A DNA stretch of 64,000 nucleotides from Lumnitzera littorea (Eukaryota > Streptophyta > Magnoliopsida > Myrtales > Combretaceae), in contig JAMXBB010000008.1 of the NCBI GenBank assembly GCA_024138015.1, forward strand, positions 48,770,446 through 48,834,445. Reading direction: 5' to 3'. The notes beneath the pieces were generated by a model, which saw nothing but the letters and a program-made list of their open reading frames with translations, made no database searches and was not told the DNA's origin. Positions within the stretch are counted from its first letter, which is position 1. Every line of letters starts with the position of its first letter. The translations under genes were made by a program, and so were the position numbers. Shown in pieces: positions 12,331 through 24,403 of the stretch.

Positions 12331-13980
12331 TCAGTTTGCCTAACATTTTTCTCTTCCTCCTCAGGCACACTATCATTAGGGTTATCCACTACATCACCTC
12401 GAAGCACCATAGCACTTCAGTTAGGATACTCAGCAACCATGTGTCCATAATCTAAGCACTTAAAGCACTTCATCTCACTTGTCTTTCATCTTAAGGTTTA
12501 CCCTTTCTCATATGTCTTGGGGGTCAGCTTATCATCAACTCAGCTCTTTAAGCTTGCTTGGCTATTGTCAAGTTAGTCGTTGTTCTCCTTTTGCTTAGAT
12601 AGGTATTCTCAGCGCGGCAGGTCTAGGTTGATAAGGAACAGGTATCTGCGCAAAGCTCAGCCTGGGTCTGTTTGAATTAAATCTCTTTTGCTTCTCAACC
12701 CTTTATGCTATCTTAATGGCATCCTCCAGCATGTGAAACCTCTACAATTCAAAAATATTTCGAATCTCATATTGAAGCCTTGAAATGAACCTTGATACAA
12801 AGAGGGGTTTAGGCTCATCCACGTCAACTCGGATCATCAACATTTGGAACTCCTTAACATAATCATCAACAATTTAGCTTCCTTGGTGAAGCTTTAGCAA
12901 CTTAGCGAATGTATCTTGCAAGTATGTCTTAAGTACGAATCTTCCCCTCAACAATCTCTTCATATCTTCCTAAGTCCGTACACCTTGTCTTTAACTCTAG
13001 CCGCATTCAGATTCTTCCACTATATAGTAGCATATCCAAAAAATTCAAGTGCAATAAGTTGGACCTTCACTACCGTAGTATACCTATAATAGTCAAACAA
13101 CTTCTCAACCTTCTCTTCCTACTCAAGGTATTCATTTGCATTGCCACAACTAGTAAAGGTCAGAATATAGACTTTGATATTGTCAAATCTTCAAGTAGCT
13201 TGACACCCTTGCTCTTTTGCGTCATAGTATTCCCCTTCTTCTTCTTCCTCTCCATCGACCCCTACATCTATCTCCTCATCATCCTCCTTGATTTCCTCAA
13301 ACTTAAGCCTTCATTGAGCAAGTCAGTTTGCTACTCCTCCAATTCAGGGAGGTTGAGATGGGCGATTAGCTTAGTCAACATGGCCATACCTCCATTCTTG
13401 CACATTTTCTACTTGGTTATGATTGGGCACATCTTGTAATTGTTGCATGTTGCCTATTTCCTTACATAGGGGTGACAAGACTCTTAATAAGATTGGTTGG
13501 TTGATCAAGCTTATTATTGATTGGCCTAAGTGTGTAATTTCCTTATTGGCTATGACCTTCGCAAGCACCACTTTCATGGTCACCAATAACTCTGTAAACA
13601 TTAGAATCTGACATAGTATAAAAGTTCTTGACAATTTCAACAACACAATACTTAACACAACCTTCTATTCACTACCTAAAATCTCTCTAACACATTTAGA
13701 TAACTTCAACACCCATCACAACACAATGTAACACAAAAATGGACCTTGCTTTATTTTCGTAGTAGAGAAACATAGTAGAATAAAGCAATAAAAACCACTA
13801 CACTTACCTCGCTTAATTACTACTTCTCTACTCACTACTTTAAAACCCACTTCAAACACACTCAAACACAACTTTAGCATACTTTATACGAATATGTTGT
13901 AGTAACTACGGAAGAACACAATAGCTACTAACAGCAAACATGTACAAAACTCCATTACACTTCAAACACTCCCTCTTAGA
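12331..13980 (-). pseudogene. E2 gag (broken)
   Basis: From right to left, an N-terminal linker is at 13371-13658 (DVPNHNQVENVQEW). Then comes the gag core near 13200-12720: GNANEYLE, EEKVEKLFDYYRYTT, VDDYVKEFQMLMIRVDVDEP and FVSRFISRLQYEIRNIFEL, the Retrotrans_gag pattern. A zinc knuckle follows at about 12424-12474: CFKCLDYGHMVAEY, where the last Cys of CX2CX4HX4C is Tyr. The protein would form the capsid and bind RNA. Stops such as Trp to stop are frequent. Confidence 0.85.
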
Positions 13981-14015
13981 ACTGTACTCTAATACAAGCG
14001 AAGTTGATGCCCCAT

Positions 14016-14904
14016 TAGGGTCATACACGTAGAAAAGCACCACAATGAATAGGAATGAAAAGAAAACAAAAGGGGGTTTAGCAAGTTTGAATAGCTACCA
14101 GTTAGATATAACACACCAACTAATCTTACTTAGCCTAATCTAAACACTCGATATGAACACGAATGTCGAATTAGGGGTACTTGCCACTAACTCTTACTAA
14201 AGGAGATTGATAAGAGCTAAGGATAATAGAGAATACGCAGGTTACTCTAAAAGGGAAAATTTTGTAATTCAATAACACTAGCATGATGTTTGCGTACAAA
14301 AGAAGTAAGGTATTTATTTAACCTCATTTAAGGTTACAATAAATAAAGAAAAGACAAAATGGATAATGCACAAAAGATTCCTAATAAATGAGGAAAAGAC
14401 AAAATGAATGATGGACAAAGGATTCCTAAAACATTCTTAAAAGGGTAAAAAGGACAAATGCTATAATGAATTGTAAAAGAAGGAAACCTTCTAGGAAGTT
14501 GTGCTAGAAGACACATGTTGGGTAGTGATTGGTGACTTGTACTAAGGTTAGTCTTGCTGATGCGAATTCTTGAATAGTTTAGCAATTGCAAAGTTAAGCT
14601 TGGATGAAGGAAGGAGAGGATTTAGAAACTAGGTAGACCTGATATGGGTTAGGTCGAAGTTAAGATTTTTCGAGCCTCTTGAGGTTGAGTAGCTCAATAG
14701 CTCAGCTTAAATAGATGCATTGTGCTCGACAACTTAGAAGTTATACTGATCTCGACTATAGTTTGGTGCTTAGGATGGTAGAAATGTAGGAGTTTGAGAT
14801 CAATCTTGTTTGGTAAGGGTTCTCAAGCTAGTATTCGTTGAGCTAGTCCTTGTAATCCTCTAGCTTAAATTCATGTGACAAGTTTGAAGAGTTGATTCCT
14901 ATTA
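14016..14904 (-). repeat. E2 5' LTR
   Basis: The partner of 6450-7302. It is about 35 bp longer, largely because of a short tandem duplication at about 14342-14430 (AAAGACAAAATGRATRATG twice). It lies immediately upstream of E2 gag in the direction of transcription, with the possible primer site at its left edge. Confidence 0.85.
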
Positions 14905-15480
14905 CCTTTTGATGTAGGCTTGAAGGTATGGCCCCTACTGATTGGATCTAAGGTCTCTCTAAGACCTAGTTGAAAGACCTTAGGATGTTTAGAACTTGGA
15001 AACGAATACTAAAGGTTTGAGGGTCAATGTCAACTAGCAAGTCTATCTCCCTTATGATCTCCCTTTTGGACCCATCAAAAGCCATGATTGTTGTAGAACT
15101 TGGCTTGATTGTAGTTGTATCAACACCAATAGGTTTAGAGTAGCAAGTGAGCAAACATTCAATGACAATTCATTGTCAATGAGTACTATGGTAATGATTA
15201 TGTCATTACTTCTTACCATTATAAAAAGTGGCTTGGTGTGCTGGTTACCTTCCTTACCCAATTTTTTAGTTGAAAAAGAGGTTTGATCTATGGTAAGGAT
15301 ATAATTGGTGATTAGTCCTATCTTCTCAATTAACATTTCACGAAGGACTTTAACCTCCCTTAAGGTTTAGAATAGAGTTTCTGTGTATGGTTCAAATGCC
15401 ATTGACAAACCCATTAATGATATTTGTGTTGGAGTTTTAGCAAGTTGATCCATTATTTTGTACACACCAAACTTAATCAT
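14905..15480 (-). pseudogene. E1 retropepsin-like protease (broken)
   Basis: On the minus strand, KIMDQLAKTPTQISLMGLSM is followed by LREMLIEKIGLITNYIL and then PLFIMVRSNDIIIT. The catalytic block VLIDNELSLNVCSL (about 15155-15200) keeps the Asp, but the next Gly is Glu. Further left, GVDTTTIKPSSTTIMAFDGS and VDIDPQTFSIRFQVLNILRS lead into a broken LLGRPW block and SVGAIPSSLHQK. The reading stops at 14905, where E2 is inserted, and resumes at 6449. The order gag then protease is as expected for Tat elements. Confidence 0.88.
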
Positions 15481-17263
15481 CTTGGTAAAGGTAGATAGGC
15501 CTTCACCATGCTATTTTATTGCTCGTTTCCTCCAATACATTCTTTTTCTTGAACTCTTCCTTGTGGTCATAGACTCTTCCACTTCAGGTAATCCCACCTG
15601 CTAAAGGACTTGATTGCTCTTAGTTAACTGCTTGATAATTGAATGGGTCAGCCTTATAGTTTTCAAGTGCCATCGTTAGATAAAAGATATACCTCTTGGT
15701 GCTTAGGGCTTGCTCATTCTTGTAAAATTGAAAGACTTTAGGTTTCCTATCTGAATTGATCATATTGATGGTAGAATCTGAATCATCAAAAATTATATTG
15801 ATAATAGGGCCATTGTTAAGAAAGGGATTATTATTGACATTTAAAGTTGGAGCTTCTATGAGTCTAGCTAGATTGAGCCTTCATCAACTAAATCCTATAT
15901 TTTGTTCTTTAGTCTCTAACATGAATCGATCGAATGCCTTACCTACCCCAAATGATATTCACATTTTTTCTTAGGATAAAAAATTCTTAGTCTATATTTA
16001 TCATTAAGGAGCTTAAACTGAATTAATTTGTCCTTTTTTAGCTTCTCAAAAACCTGGTTAAGAGAAATTGGCATTTTAGTGAGCTATCGAGGGGCCCTAT
16101 TAGCCTGAGGTTGGTTTCTAAATTGTTATTAGATTTGAGGAGGATTTTCCCTAAAAGAGACTTGAAAATTAAGCCTAGCGTTTGAATTCACCATGCTGAT
16201 TGTGGCTTCCTTGGCCTTATTGGCTGCTGGTTTAGGAGCGGATGAAGAAGAAGATGGTCTTTTGTTGAATGATTCTTGATGCTTGCCATAGGAGATAGCA
16301 TTTTCAATCTTGTATCCTACTGTTACAACCTCTACAAAACTAGATGAGGCTTGCCCAATTAAGTAAGAGAAATAAGGCTTTTCTAAAGTATTAATAAAAG
16401 CTGAGGTTAGCACTTTCTCAGTCATAGGTATAGATATCCTTACAGCTAAGGATCTCCATCTCTGTATGTACTCTTTAAGTGACTCATTACTCTTTTTCCT
16501 TAAGGCAACCAAATCCATTATAGCTGGTGCCACTTCAACATTGAACTTATGTTGTTCATAGAATTCCCTAGCAAGTTTCTCCCATGTGTTCACCTGACTT
16601 AGGTCAAGTTAGGTGTATTAGGTTAAAGCTGAACTTGTTAAGCTATCTTGAAAAGTTTGTAGCATTAGCTGATTATACTGGATGTATTTACCCACTTTTT
16701 ATACATATAACATGTTGTGTAGCTTAGGCATCTAGTCCTATTATACTTTTCAAATTTTGGTGCCTTAAACTTTTTAGGGGAAGCCCTAACATTGTATGTG
16801 GAGAAATCTGTAATATTAGCTTTCTCAAAACCATTGTAGCTTCTAAGTTCCCTCATCCTTTTGGTGATTTGTTGGGTTAACTTCCTTTCTAATTCTTTTA
16901 AACTATCTTGATTAGGCCTTGGTCTCGTGTTGACCAAGAATGAATATATGTTGGGCTTAAAAGTTAGGTTAACCATCGAATAGAACCCCTCTAATTCAAA
17001 GGACTCCATTATTGGTTAGGCTTTTGGATGGTTCTCTTCTGTTTCAAGGTGTAGAGCCTCGACATTCCTTTCATAACTGGCCTTGGAGTGCTCTTCATTA
17101 GATGGTACTATGGCTTGTAGTAGGGCAATGCTGTTAGCAAGGAACTCATCTATTCTGTGATTTTTCCCACGGTTCACTCTAAAGAGTAAAACCTCAACAT
17201 TGTAGGATTGGTGATTTCAAGGTTGATGTAGCTATTGTTATTGTCATCTCCTTGGCTAGCCAT
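15481..17263 (-). pseudogene. E1 gag (broken)
   Basis: I place the start at the ATG at 17261-17263 (MASQGDDNNN...), which begins the longest readable run. The N-terminal part at 16665-17009 has KELERKLTQQITKRMRELR and PKKFKAPKFEKYN. The gag core at 16129-16593 has TWEKLAREFYEQHKFNVEVA, LVALRKKSNESLKEYIQRWR and YFSYLIGQASSSFVEVVTVG, the Retrotrans_gag pattern of Tat elements. A zinc-knuckle-like CEYHLG-x-VRHSIDSC lies at 15919-15963. Two in-frame stops separate the first two blocks, and more follow after NPPQI. Confidence 0.88.
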
Positions 17264-17601
17264 CTTGGTTTGAAAACGAGTTTTAATCGATCTTCTTTAA
17301 AAGGCTTGACGTTTAGGTATTATCTTTGAAACTTGGTGTAAGAACACTTCACAATAAGTTAACACAAATATATGTACACTTTTCTCCTCTTATTTTTATT
17401 TTTATTTTGTTTTGATACAAGGAAGTGAAATACATAAATGAATAAATAAGTAAAAATGTAAGGAAATATGGCATATAGATGCAAAGAAGAGAACTAACAA
17501 TTAATTAGCACGACAGTAACTTCATTTATTATTTCACAACTCTCGAAGTTTCCATTACATGATTTCAAAAGAAAATATATTGATCAAAAGTACACCTATT
17601 T
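17264..17601 (-). other. E1 spacer between the first ORF and gag
   Basis: About 340 bp, AT-rich and without similarity to any protein in either strand. It separates the end of the DUF7745-like ORF (stop at 17602-17604) from the gag start. Elements of this type express gag-pol from a downstream start or by splicing, but I see no clear splice signals here. Confidence 0.4.
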
Positions 17602-17750
17602 CTAAGTCCTCCTATTATTCTTCTTGGGCATGATTGGTGCTCTCTTTTGCTGATTACTGGGTCTTACTACTACTTCCTTTCTTTTGGGCTGGGCTCAAGT
17701 AGTTCTTCAAATTCTTTGAGCCTTCTTTAGGCCATTTTCAATTGGTGTTC
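17602..17750 (-). pseudogene. C-terminal end of the E1 DUF7745-like ORF (split by E3)
   Basis: The minus strand from 17750 reads EHQLKMA, then RRLKEFEELLEPSPKERK, then a basic tail MPKKNNRRT and a stop at 17602-17604. It continues, across E3 and its 5-bp target duplication, the helical C-terminal part of the ORF that ends at 25899 (MWENLFQESKQHSYALC). The charged heptad-like spacing suggests a short coiled coil. Confidence 0.65.
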
Positions 17751-17755
17751 TAATG

Positions 17756-19472
17756 TGTAAACATCCCATTTTTTGCTCCCTATAGTTTTAGAATTTCTTT
17801 TTTAAGAATAAGGAAAAAGGGTCCTAATTTAGAAAAACAATATATATATATATAATTAAAAGTTATAAAAAAACTAGAAAATTACAAAAAATTGAAAAAT
17901 TAGAAACCTTGTTTAGATGAACCGCTACCACCACTAGAATCCCCAGGCCCTTTAACTTCTGATTGATACCATTCCCAATGTCTGTCGTACCCCTTAGTAG
18001 CAATGGCCAACACTTAGGGTTTGAAACCTTAGCCACGACCACCACCGCCACTACCGCCACCGTAACAACCATCTTTGAAACACCATTCACTACCTTTCCT
18101 TAACCAAAATCAATGTCATGGCCAAACTTGTGGTTGTATAAAACCCCACACCTAATATCCTTTCGACCTCCAGTAACCATCAATCGTATGTCACCCACAA
18201 CCACCACTCACCACCCAATACTAAAAGCCACTAAATGACCACCATTGGCCATGACCCTTTGGTAAACCCCCATTGTCGAATAAAAAACACATAAAAAACC
18301 ATTTTCTTAAAAAAAATAGGGGCCCGAAATAGCTTAGAAACCAAAAGCCCCCCAGATGCCTTAAGCTTCTTCCTCTACATGCACACGTGAGAGGTATGTA
18401 TAGCTTGAATTTATGCCCCAAATCAAACCCAAAAACTAGGTTTGAACCCAACTCCAACCTATGGGCCTTGCTTGGTCCGATCTCCTTTTGTTTTTTTTTC
18501 CATGTATTTTTTTTCTTTTGTATTTTATTGTACATTCTTATTGTAAATATATATATATATATTTATATATAAGAAAAAACAAAGAAGGGAATGAAAAAGA
18601 AAAAAAAGAAAGAAAGAGAAAAAAAAAAGAAGGAAGGAAAGCTTTTTTTTATTTTTATTTTTTTATGCTTCAATAAAAAATGATAAAAAGTGAAAAAATA
18701 ATAATAATAATAAATAAGAATAAAAGATTTGAATCACTTAGAAAAACTTGATTTTAAAAATAAAAATTAATGAACCCTTTTCAAAGTTAGGGCTTTCTAA
18801 GATTTTCCAAAAATAAGACACCCAAATTAGGACCCTTTAAAATTTTTCTTAAATAAAATTGAATTGATAAATAGAAAAAAACGTAAATCCAATTATTTTA
18901 CAAGTTTAAAAGAAACCAACGCACTAACATTTTCATCGAATGAACTACAAAAAGTCTAATCTTTGTTAAAGAGTACATAGGCACCTACATGGCGACTTAA
19001 AATAGGAAATTATTTTATTTTTCCTTTTGTAAATAAACTTAATTTCTTAGTTTCTTCTTCTTCTTTTTTTTTTAAAAAAAAATTAATTTTCTTTTATTGT
19101 AAATGTAGAATTAGCTAAAAGGGTATTTTAAAAATATAAACTTAATTTCAAGAAGATAAAAGTGGCACCCAATTAGGGTTTAATAGAGTAAACCCCAAAT
19201 CCAAAACCTCTAGTTTTCAAAAACCGTTTTAAAAATTGGTTTTTCTAATAAACTAGTGGCTAGGTTAAAATTGATCTATGTAATTGATTTAACTTAACCT
19301 ATGTTTTCTTAACCCTGGTTAGGTGGCCACTCCAAATTTTTTCAAAATTAAAAAAGAAAAGAACTAAGTTTTTCTTAATCATTAGTCGAGGATCTATATC
19401 AAATGAGTATATGACTCAATATAGGTCGGGTTAAGAAAAATAATAAAAGCTAAGAAAAATTGAAGCTTGACA
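17756..19472 (+). repeat. E3 5' LTR
   Basis: 1717 bp. It aligns with 24404-25893 from about 17904 on (GATACCAYTCCYAATGTYTG, CACCATTCACTA, CACCTAAATGACCACCATTGG-like blocks). Its first 150 bp, TGTAAACATCCCATTTTTTG onward, have no partner in the 3' LTR. They do match, reversed, the start of the E1 LTR near 30850-30973. The ORFs seen inside it are low-complexity text. Confidence 0.88.
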
Positions 19473-19492
19473 ACTTAGTGACTCTACTAGGG
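19473..19492 (+). promoter_or_regulatory. E3 primer-binding site (tRNA-Arg type)
   Basis: ACTTAGTGACTCTACTAGGG directly follows the 5' LTR. It resembles the tRNA-Arg primer site TGGCGACTCCRCTGGGGA of Ogre-type elements, with transitions. It would prime minus-strand cDNA synthesis. Confidence 0.7.
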
Positions 19493-20699
19493 AAGTTAAG
19501 AGGGCTAGCTACTTAAAAACTTTTTGAAATTAAATTTTCCTTTCAAAATATCCGTGTTCTTCAATCATTTATTAATTTATTGTTATGATTCATTTCATGT
19601 AAATATATTTTGTTTTAAATTACTATATTCACTTTTTACATGCATCATACTTAGTATATTAGGGGGAATGATTGCATCAAGGATGTAGAGTAGATATGGT
19701 CAAATCTAGGCTGTCTTAGGACCCTAGGAGGAGCGTCATTGTATATGTTTCTAGTATTGTGAGGTAACCACCGATCAAGGCTGATTAGACTACTCCGCTC
19801 ATTTGATGTGACTAAGGAACCATTTCCTCATAAACGTATGGGATCATAGAAATTGAGGACCATTAGAACTTACCTTAACTGCATATACTTCCCTTAAACC
19901 ATAAGTAAGTATACCACTCCTAAAAGTTGCAACTCTACTGATATTGAAGTGTTTTAGAAACGTAATCATTTTTTTTCAACAGTAAGGTTGCAACTTAAAG
20001 AATGATGCATTTACCCAATGTAACTAGCATATGCATGTTTCTACGTACATTTTTTTGTTTCATTGATAAATGATTCTTGTCCATGAAATGTTTAGGCCTA
20101 AAAGATAATGGTAGGTGACCAAGTGAACAATCGGAGAACTGATAAGCTATAGGATCTCCCTTGAATTTGTGAACAATTGCTAGAAGTTGATATTGTCTAT
20201 CTAAAAGAGAAGCTTGAATGTTCTAAAGCTCACAATCAGGCCTTAAAAGCCCTTTTTGGACAAGTCCTTAGAGAAACCTATGAAATGCTAGAAGACCTTA
20301 GAGCTCATCTGCGAGACTTAGTTTAAGGTTTTTTAGTTTATAGCTAAGAGGTCTAGAATAAATGTCAAGTTTCATTAAATAAAAATTGAGAATAAATGTG
20401 AAGCTCTTTGTCTTTTTTTTTCTTTGTACTCTAATTTGTCCAACAATAAAAGTTGCCTTTAGCAAATCATTCTTCACTCCTTAGTTCTCCCCTTTTGTAA
20501 ATAATCCTTTAATAGCATTCATTCAACACTCAAGGAAATGCAAATAAATTCCATAGGATTGTAAATAGAACCCTAAAATCACCATTCTTATTTGTACTAA
20601 GATCCCTTGTTTTCTAAAAATAAAGCCCTATCTTTTTCTCTCATAAACAAAAAAGAAGAAAAAGAAAAAAGAAAAGTTGTTAATTGTTACAAGTTCTTA
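19493..20699 (+). other. E3 leader with a short degenerate helical reading frame
   Basis: Mostly noncoding. At about 20105-20325 the plus strand can be read as a short frame with stops (VDIVYLKEKLECSKAHNQAL, then GQVLRETYEMLEDLRAHLRD). It is charged and helical, loosely like the C-terminal coiled coil of the DUF7745-like ORF. No catalytic or gag motif is present. It may be the last remnant of an ORF shared with the autonomous parent. Confidence 0.4.
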
Positions 20700-20702
20700 G
20701 GG

Positions 20703-21180
20703 GACTTAACCTAAACATAAACCCCTCAACCCTTTAAGGCAACCATCCTAAACATGAACCCTTAGCCCATTAAGGCAGCTAACTTAGACAAAGCCCTTTA
20801 GCCTATTAAGGTAACCAACCTAAACAAACCCTTAGCTTGTTAAGGTAGCCAACCCAAACAAAACCCTTTGGCCTATTAAGGTGACTAACCCAAACAACCC
20901 TTGGCCCATTAAGGCAACCAACCTAAGCACAAACCCTCAGCTCGTTAAGGTAGCCAACCCAAACAAAACCTTTGGCTCGTTAAGGTAGCCAACCTAAACA
21001 CGAACCCTCAGCTCATTAAGGTAGCTAATCTAAACATGAACCCTTTGATCCATTAAGGTAGGCAATCTAAACACTAACTGTTAGCCCATTAAGGTAACTA
21101 ACCTAAACATAAACTCCAATGTGTTAAAGTAGCTAAACCAAGATAAAGCCCCTAGTCCATTGAGAAAACCAAGTCAAACA
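20703..21180 (+). repeat. Minisatellite of about 37 bp in E3
   Basis: About a dozen imperfect units with the pattern AACCCTTAGCCCATTAAGG, then TAGCCAACCTAAACAAA. Units differ by point changes and small indels. No copy of this array is visible in E1. It lies in the internal region of E3, separate from the second array at 23020-23905. Confidence 0.85.
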
Positions 21181-23019
21181 TAATCTTAATCTTAAACTCA
21201 AATCAAATCAAAAGTATCATTTCACACTGCGGCATATTTCTAGAAACTGGGGGCTAAAGTCAACTTCTACCCTAAGGCAAATCAATATGGACTCTTACCT
21301 AAGAAAATGGTAACTTACTTTTAAAAGATTTAGGATAAAAAGAGGTAAACTATATTCCATACACTAACCCTTAAATGCCTTAAGAGTTAGGTGACATCAT
21401 GATGAGGATATTTCGGATTCATTCCTTAAAGGAGGTCCATTTTGATCATGATATACATATCAAAATGAAGTTAGACATTCATTTTCAAATCCCAATCACA
21501 ATTATCCTTCGTCAACCCCATTGAACCAATTTGGAATGTTTTCAAATTTAAACCTTATTAAGAACCATCCCATTATGGGGCAATATGGAGGTCAAGGCCA
21601 TTACATTAGAAGAAATTGATAAAGACAATTATCAATTTCTAATAAGTTATTTTCTTTGAAATGATGAAGGGTCAATGCTTTTTTAAACACCTCAAACTTA
21701 TACATACTTTACCTAAGCCCATTCACTCGAAATCCTTAGATTAAGGGCCTTAAATCTCTCAAAAACAAAGACATAGGAAAAGAAAAGGAGCAAAATGATG
21801 GGGAAAAATAACAAAAAATAGAGAAAAAAGAAAGAGAAGAAAGAAAAAGGAAAGAGGAAAAAGAAAGAAAAGAGGCCTGAATGTAAGAGAAAAGTTTGAA
21901 AAGATATATCACATCTCAATAAGGGTAGCAAAACCTAAATTAAAAGGCCCAAAATCAAAGCCCAAACATTCCCAAAGCCCTTATGCCCATTCTAAACCAC
22001 ATTCCAAAAAAAAAAAAAAAAATCTCCATATCCACTCTAAATCATACTTCAAAATCACGAACAGAAAACCTTCTTACCCATCTTGAATGATATAAGTCCT
22101 CCCTACCCACAATACCTCCTACACTTGATAAAAGCTCTTTTGATCTTTAAGGATAATTTATTTGTGATAAAAATTATTTTTGAAACTAGAGCAAGCATAC
22201 TTCTAGTTTTTCCTAAGGGTTCTTGATTTGTATGCTCGAGTTGAATAAGTAAATCTTTCAAAATAGGTTTTCTCATTAACCCCTCTTGAAACCATTTGCC
22301 TAAAAGCCTAAATTCACAATGTTGAGCTAAAAAGATCTAATGGATTGATCAAGGCGTATTACTTACAAATTGGGCCATAATTTTTGGAATAATAGTCAAA
22401 GAGCAAAATTTAAACCGAGAGTGTATGAGGTTCTCTTTGACTAGACTAATTATAAGTAACCTTTTTTTTTTTTTTTGGGAAAGAAATGTTTAAAATCACA
22501 AGGCCTTACCAGGAAGCTTGGTATTAAGGTCAGGAGACGTTTTCAAAGATTAAAAAGAATATGAGATGCTTTACATGGTTACTAAGGAAGGGGATGGTTA
22601 TAACACTTACTTCTTAAATAAGAATTTATACCCATTAGTAAACTTTCAAGAAACAAAAAAGGAGACAAAAGAAGAAAGAAAAGAGAGAGAGAGAGAGAAC
22701 AGGCCTGTTATAAGTTTTTTCCATCCATTTTCAAGTCCATGTCAGCCTAGTGGCTAATCTTTCAATTCATGTCACCTACTTCCTTTTTAATGTGGCCACA
22801 CCTTTTAAGTTGACCATAATAGTCTAAGTCTTTTTTTGCTGATGTAGTTTTTGATGTTCGCTAACCTTTTTTCAAATCAAGAGACCTTATCCCTGATGCT
22901 TTTTTCATCATAACTTGTTTTTACCAAATTCCTCATCTGTAAATTTTTCAAGTGAAGAGGTTTTTCAAAACTCGTTACACCTCATAGTTTTTTAAATTGC
23001 CATATAGGGTCATTAGCCA
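21181..23019 (+). other. E3 internal noncoding region, AT- and purine-rich
   Basis: No retroelement domain in any frame. It holds purine-rich runs (about 21775-21870 and 22660-22700, including an AG microsatellite), an A17 run near 22007 and a T16 run near 22460. Short ORFs here are low-complexity translations of those runs. Confidence 0.5.
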
Positions 23020-23905
23020 GCCCATATGGTGCTCCCCATCACCATTTCTCTCTTAAGGTTTTAACAAGCCATAAGGTGTTTCCCTCTACCTACTTCTTTT
23101 AGGGTTCTAGCTAACTCAAGGAGCGCTTTACCCTTTCACCTAGGTTAGTTAGCTCATAAGACTATAACCAAGTTCTCATTTAAGGTCTTAGTTAACTCAA
23201 GGAGTACTTCACCCATTTGCCTAAGTTAGTCAGCTTAGAGGAGTATGACTAGGTTCTCATTTAGGGTCTTAGCTAGCTTAATGAGCACTTTTCCCATTTA
23301 CCTAGGTTAGTTAGCTTAGAGGAGCATGACCAGGTTCTCATTTATGATCTTAGCCAATTTAAGGAGTGCTTTACCCATTCACTTAGGTTAGTGAGTTTAG
23401 AGGAGCACAACTAGGTTCTCATCTAGGGTCTTAGCTAGCTCAAGGAGTGCTTTACCCATTTGCTTAGGTTAGTTAGCTTAGAGGAGCATGACTAAGTTCT
23501 CATTTAGGGTCTTAACTACCTCAAAGAGTACTTTGCCCATTCACCTAGGTTAGTCAACTTAGAGGATCATAAACAGGTTCTCTTTAGGGTTCTAACCAGC
23601 TCAAGGAGCGTTGTCCCATCTTATATTTCTTTTTAGGGTTCTAGCTGGCTAGCTTAAGAAGCGCTATCCTATCATACATATCTCTTTAAGGTTCTAGCTA
23701 GCTCAAGGAGCAATGTCCCATCTCACAATCTCTTTAGGGTTCTAACTAGCTTAAGCAGTGCTATCTCGTTTGACATTTCTCATTAGGGTTTTTGCTAACC
23801 TATAAAGGGCATTACCCTCCTTTCAGTAACTTTTAGGGTTCTTACTGGCTTACAGGGGCGTTACCCTCCATTCATTAACTTTTAAGGATTTAGCCAACTT
23901 TTGGA
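23020..23905 (+). repeat. E3 3'-region minisatellite: 81-bp units, then about 50-bp units
   Basis: Six units of about 81 bp run from 23118 to about 23590, each with AAGGAGTGCTTTACCCATT, AGGTTAGTTAGCTTAGAGGA, GCATGACTAGGTTCTCATTT and AGGGTCTTAGCTAGCTC. They are followed by about six units of 48-53 bp, and preceded by two such units, which keep the ends but lack the central 30 bp. The E1 array at 1-1690 has the same two unit types in the same order relative to transcription. Confidence 0.88.
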
Positions 23906-24357
23906 GTGCTAGACCTTTCTAAAACTTACTTTAATACCTCTATAACACCATCTTTTAACAAATCCCTAATAGATTAGACCTAGGATAACTAGACACATAT
24001 TTTTCATTCCCTTTTTATGTCTTTCTTGTGTGCATCAGCTTACCTACCTCACTTTACCTCGATTTTTTATGCAAATTCTAAATGCAACCACACAATTTCT
24101 TGATTCAATTTTGTACTCTAGATAGCCTTCTTCGAATTGGATGCAAAATTGAGACCAAATTCATTCATTTGGGGTACTAAAATTGACCATGCAAATCAAG
24201 AGAAAATTGAAAATTAAGGATTTCAATTCATCGCCAATTCGACTATTAATGATCCTTGACATATTTGTTTAAGCTACAAACACTATGAAAGGGGTTCTGG
24301 CAATTTGTTTTGGAGGGCACTCCCATTCACAATCACTTAAATCCACTCACAATGCCA

Positions 24358-24381
24358 CTCTCTCTCTCTCTCTCTTTCTCT
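24358..24381 (+). repeat. CT microsatellite at the 3' LTR boundary of E3
   Basis: A near-pure CT run, CTCTCTCTCTCTCTCTCTTT, ends in CTCTG. It sits where the first 150 bp of the 3' LTR would be expected. Confidence 0.8.
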
Positions 24382-24403
24382 GTGTTTAAGATTGAGAGCT
24401 CCA

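Larger units (their letters stand above)
6450..14904 (-). mobile_element. E2: decayed chromovirus-type Ty3/gypsy retrotransposon inserted in E1 protease
   Basis: Two directly repeated LTRs (6450-7302 and 14016-14904) enclose gag, protease, RT, RNase H and integrase on the minus strand. Both LTRs start TG or TA and end CA or TA. Next to the right LTR, the minus strand at about 14003-14014 reads TGGGGCATCA, a plausible decayed initiator-tRNA-Met primer site (TGGTATCAGAGC). I could not find a convincing 5-bp TSD. The proof of insertion is the E1 protease reading that stops on one side and resumes on the other. Protein motifs suggest a chromovirus clade, but no chromodomain is recognisable. A later solo LTR occupies 10278-12005. 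Confidence 0.87.

Noticed and set aside
6445..14909. Target-site duplication of E2
   Set aside because: ATATT on the left and CCTTT on the right do not match under the boundaries that best fit the LTRs, so none is claimed.
18221..18676. ORFs of 61-104 codons on both strands
   Set aside because: They lie in the E3 LTR across purine/pyrimidine runs and are not kept in the other LTR copy.
20703..21180. Regular repeats that could recall a CRISPR array
   Set aside because: Units are contiguous and imperfect without unique spacers, in a plant retroelement; a minisatellite.
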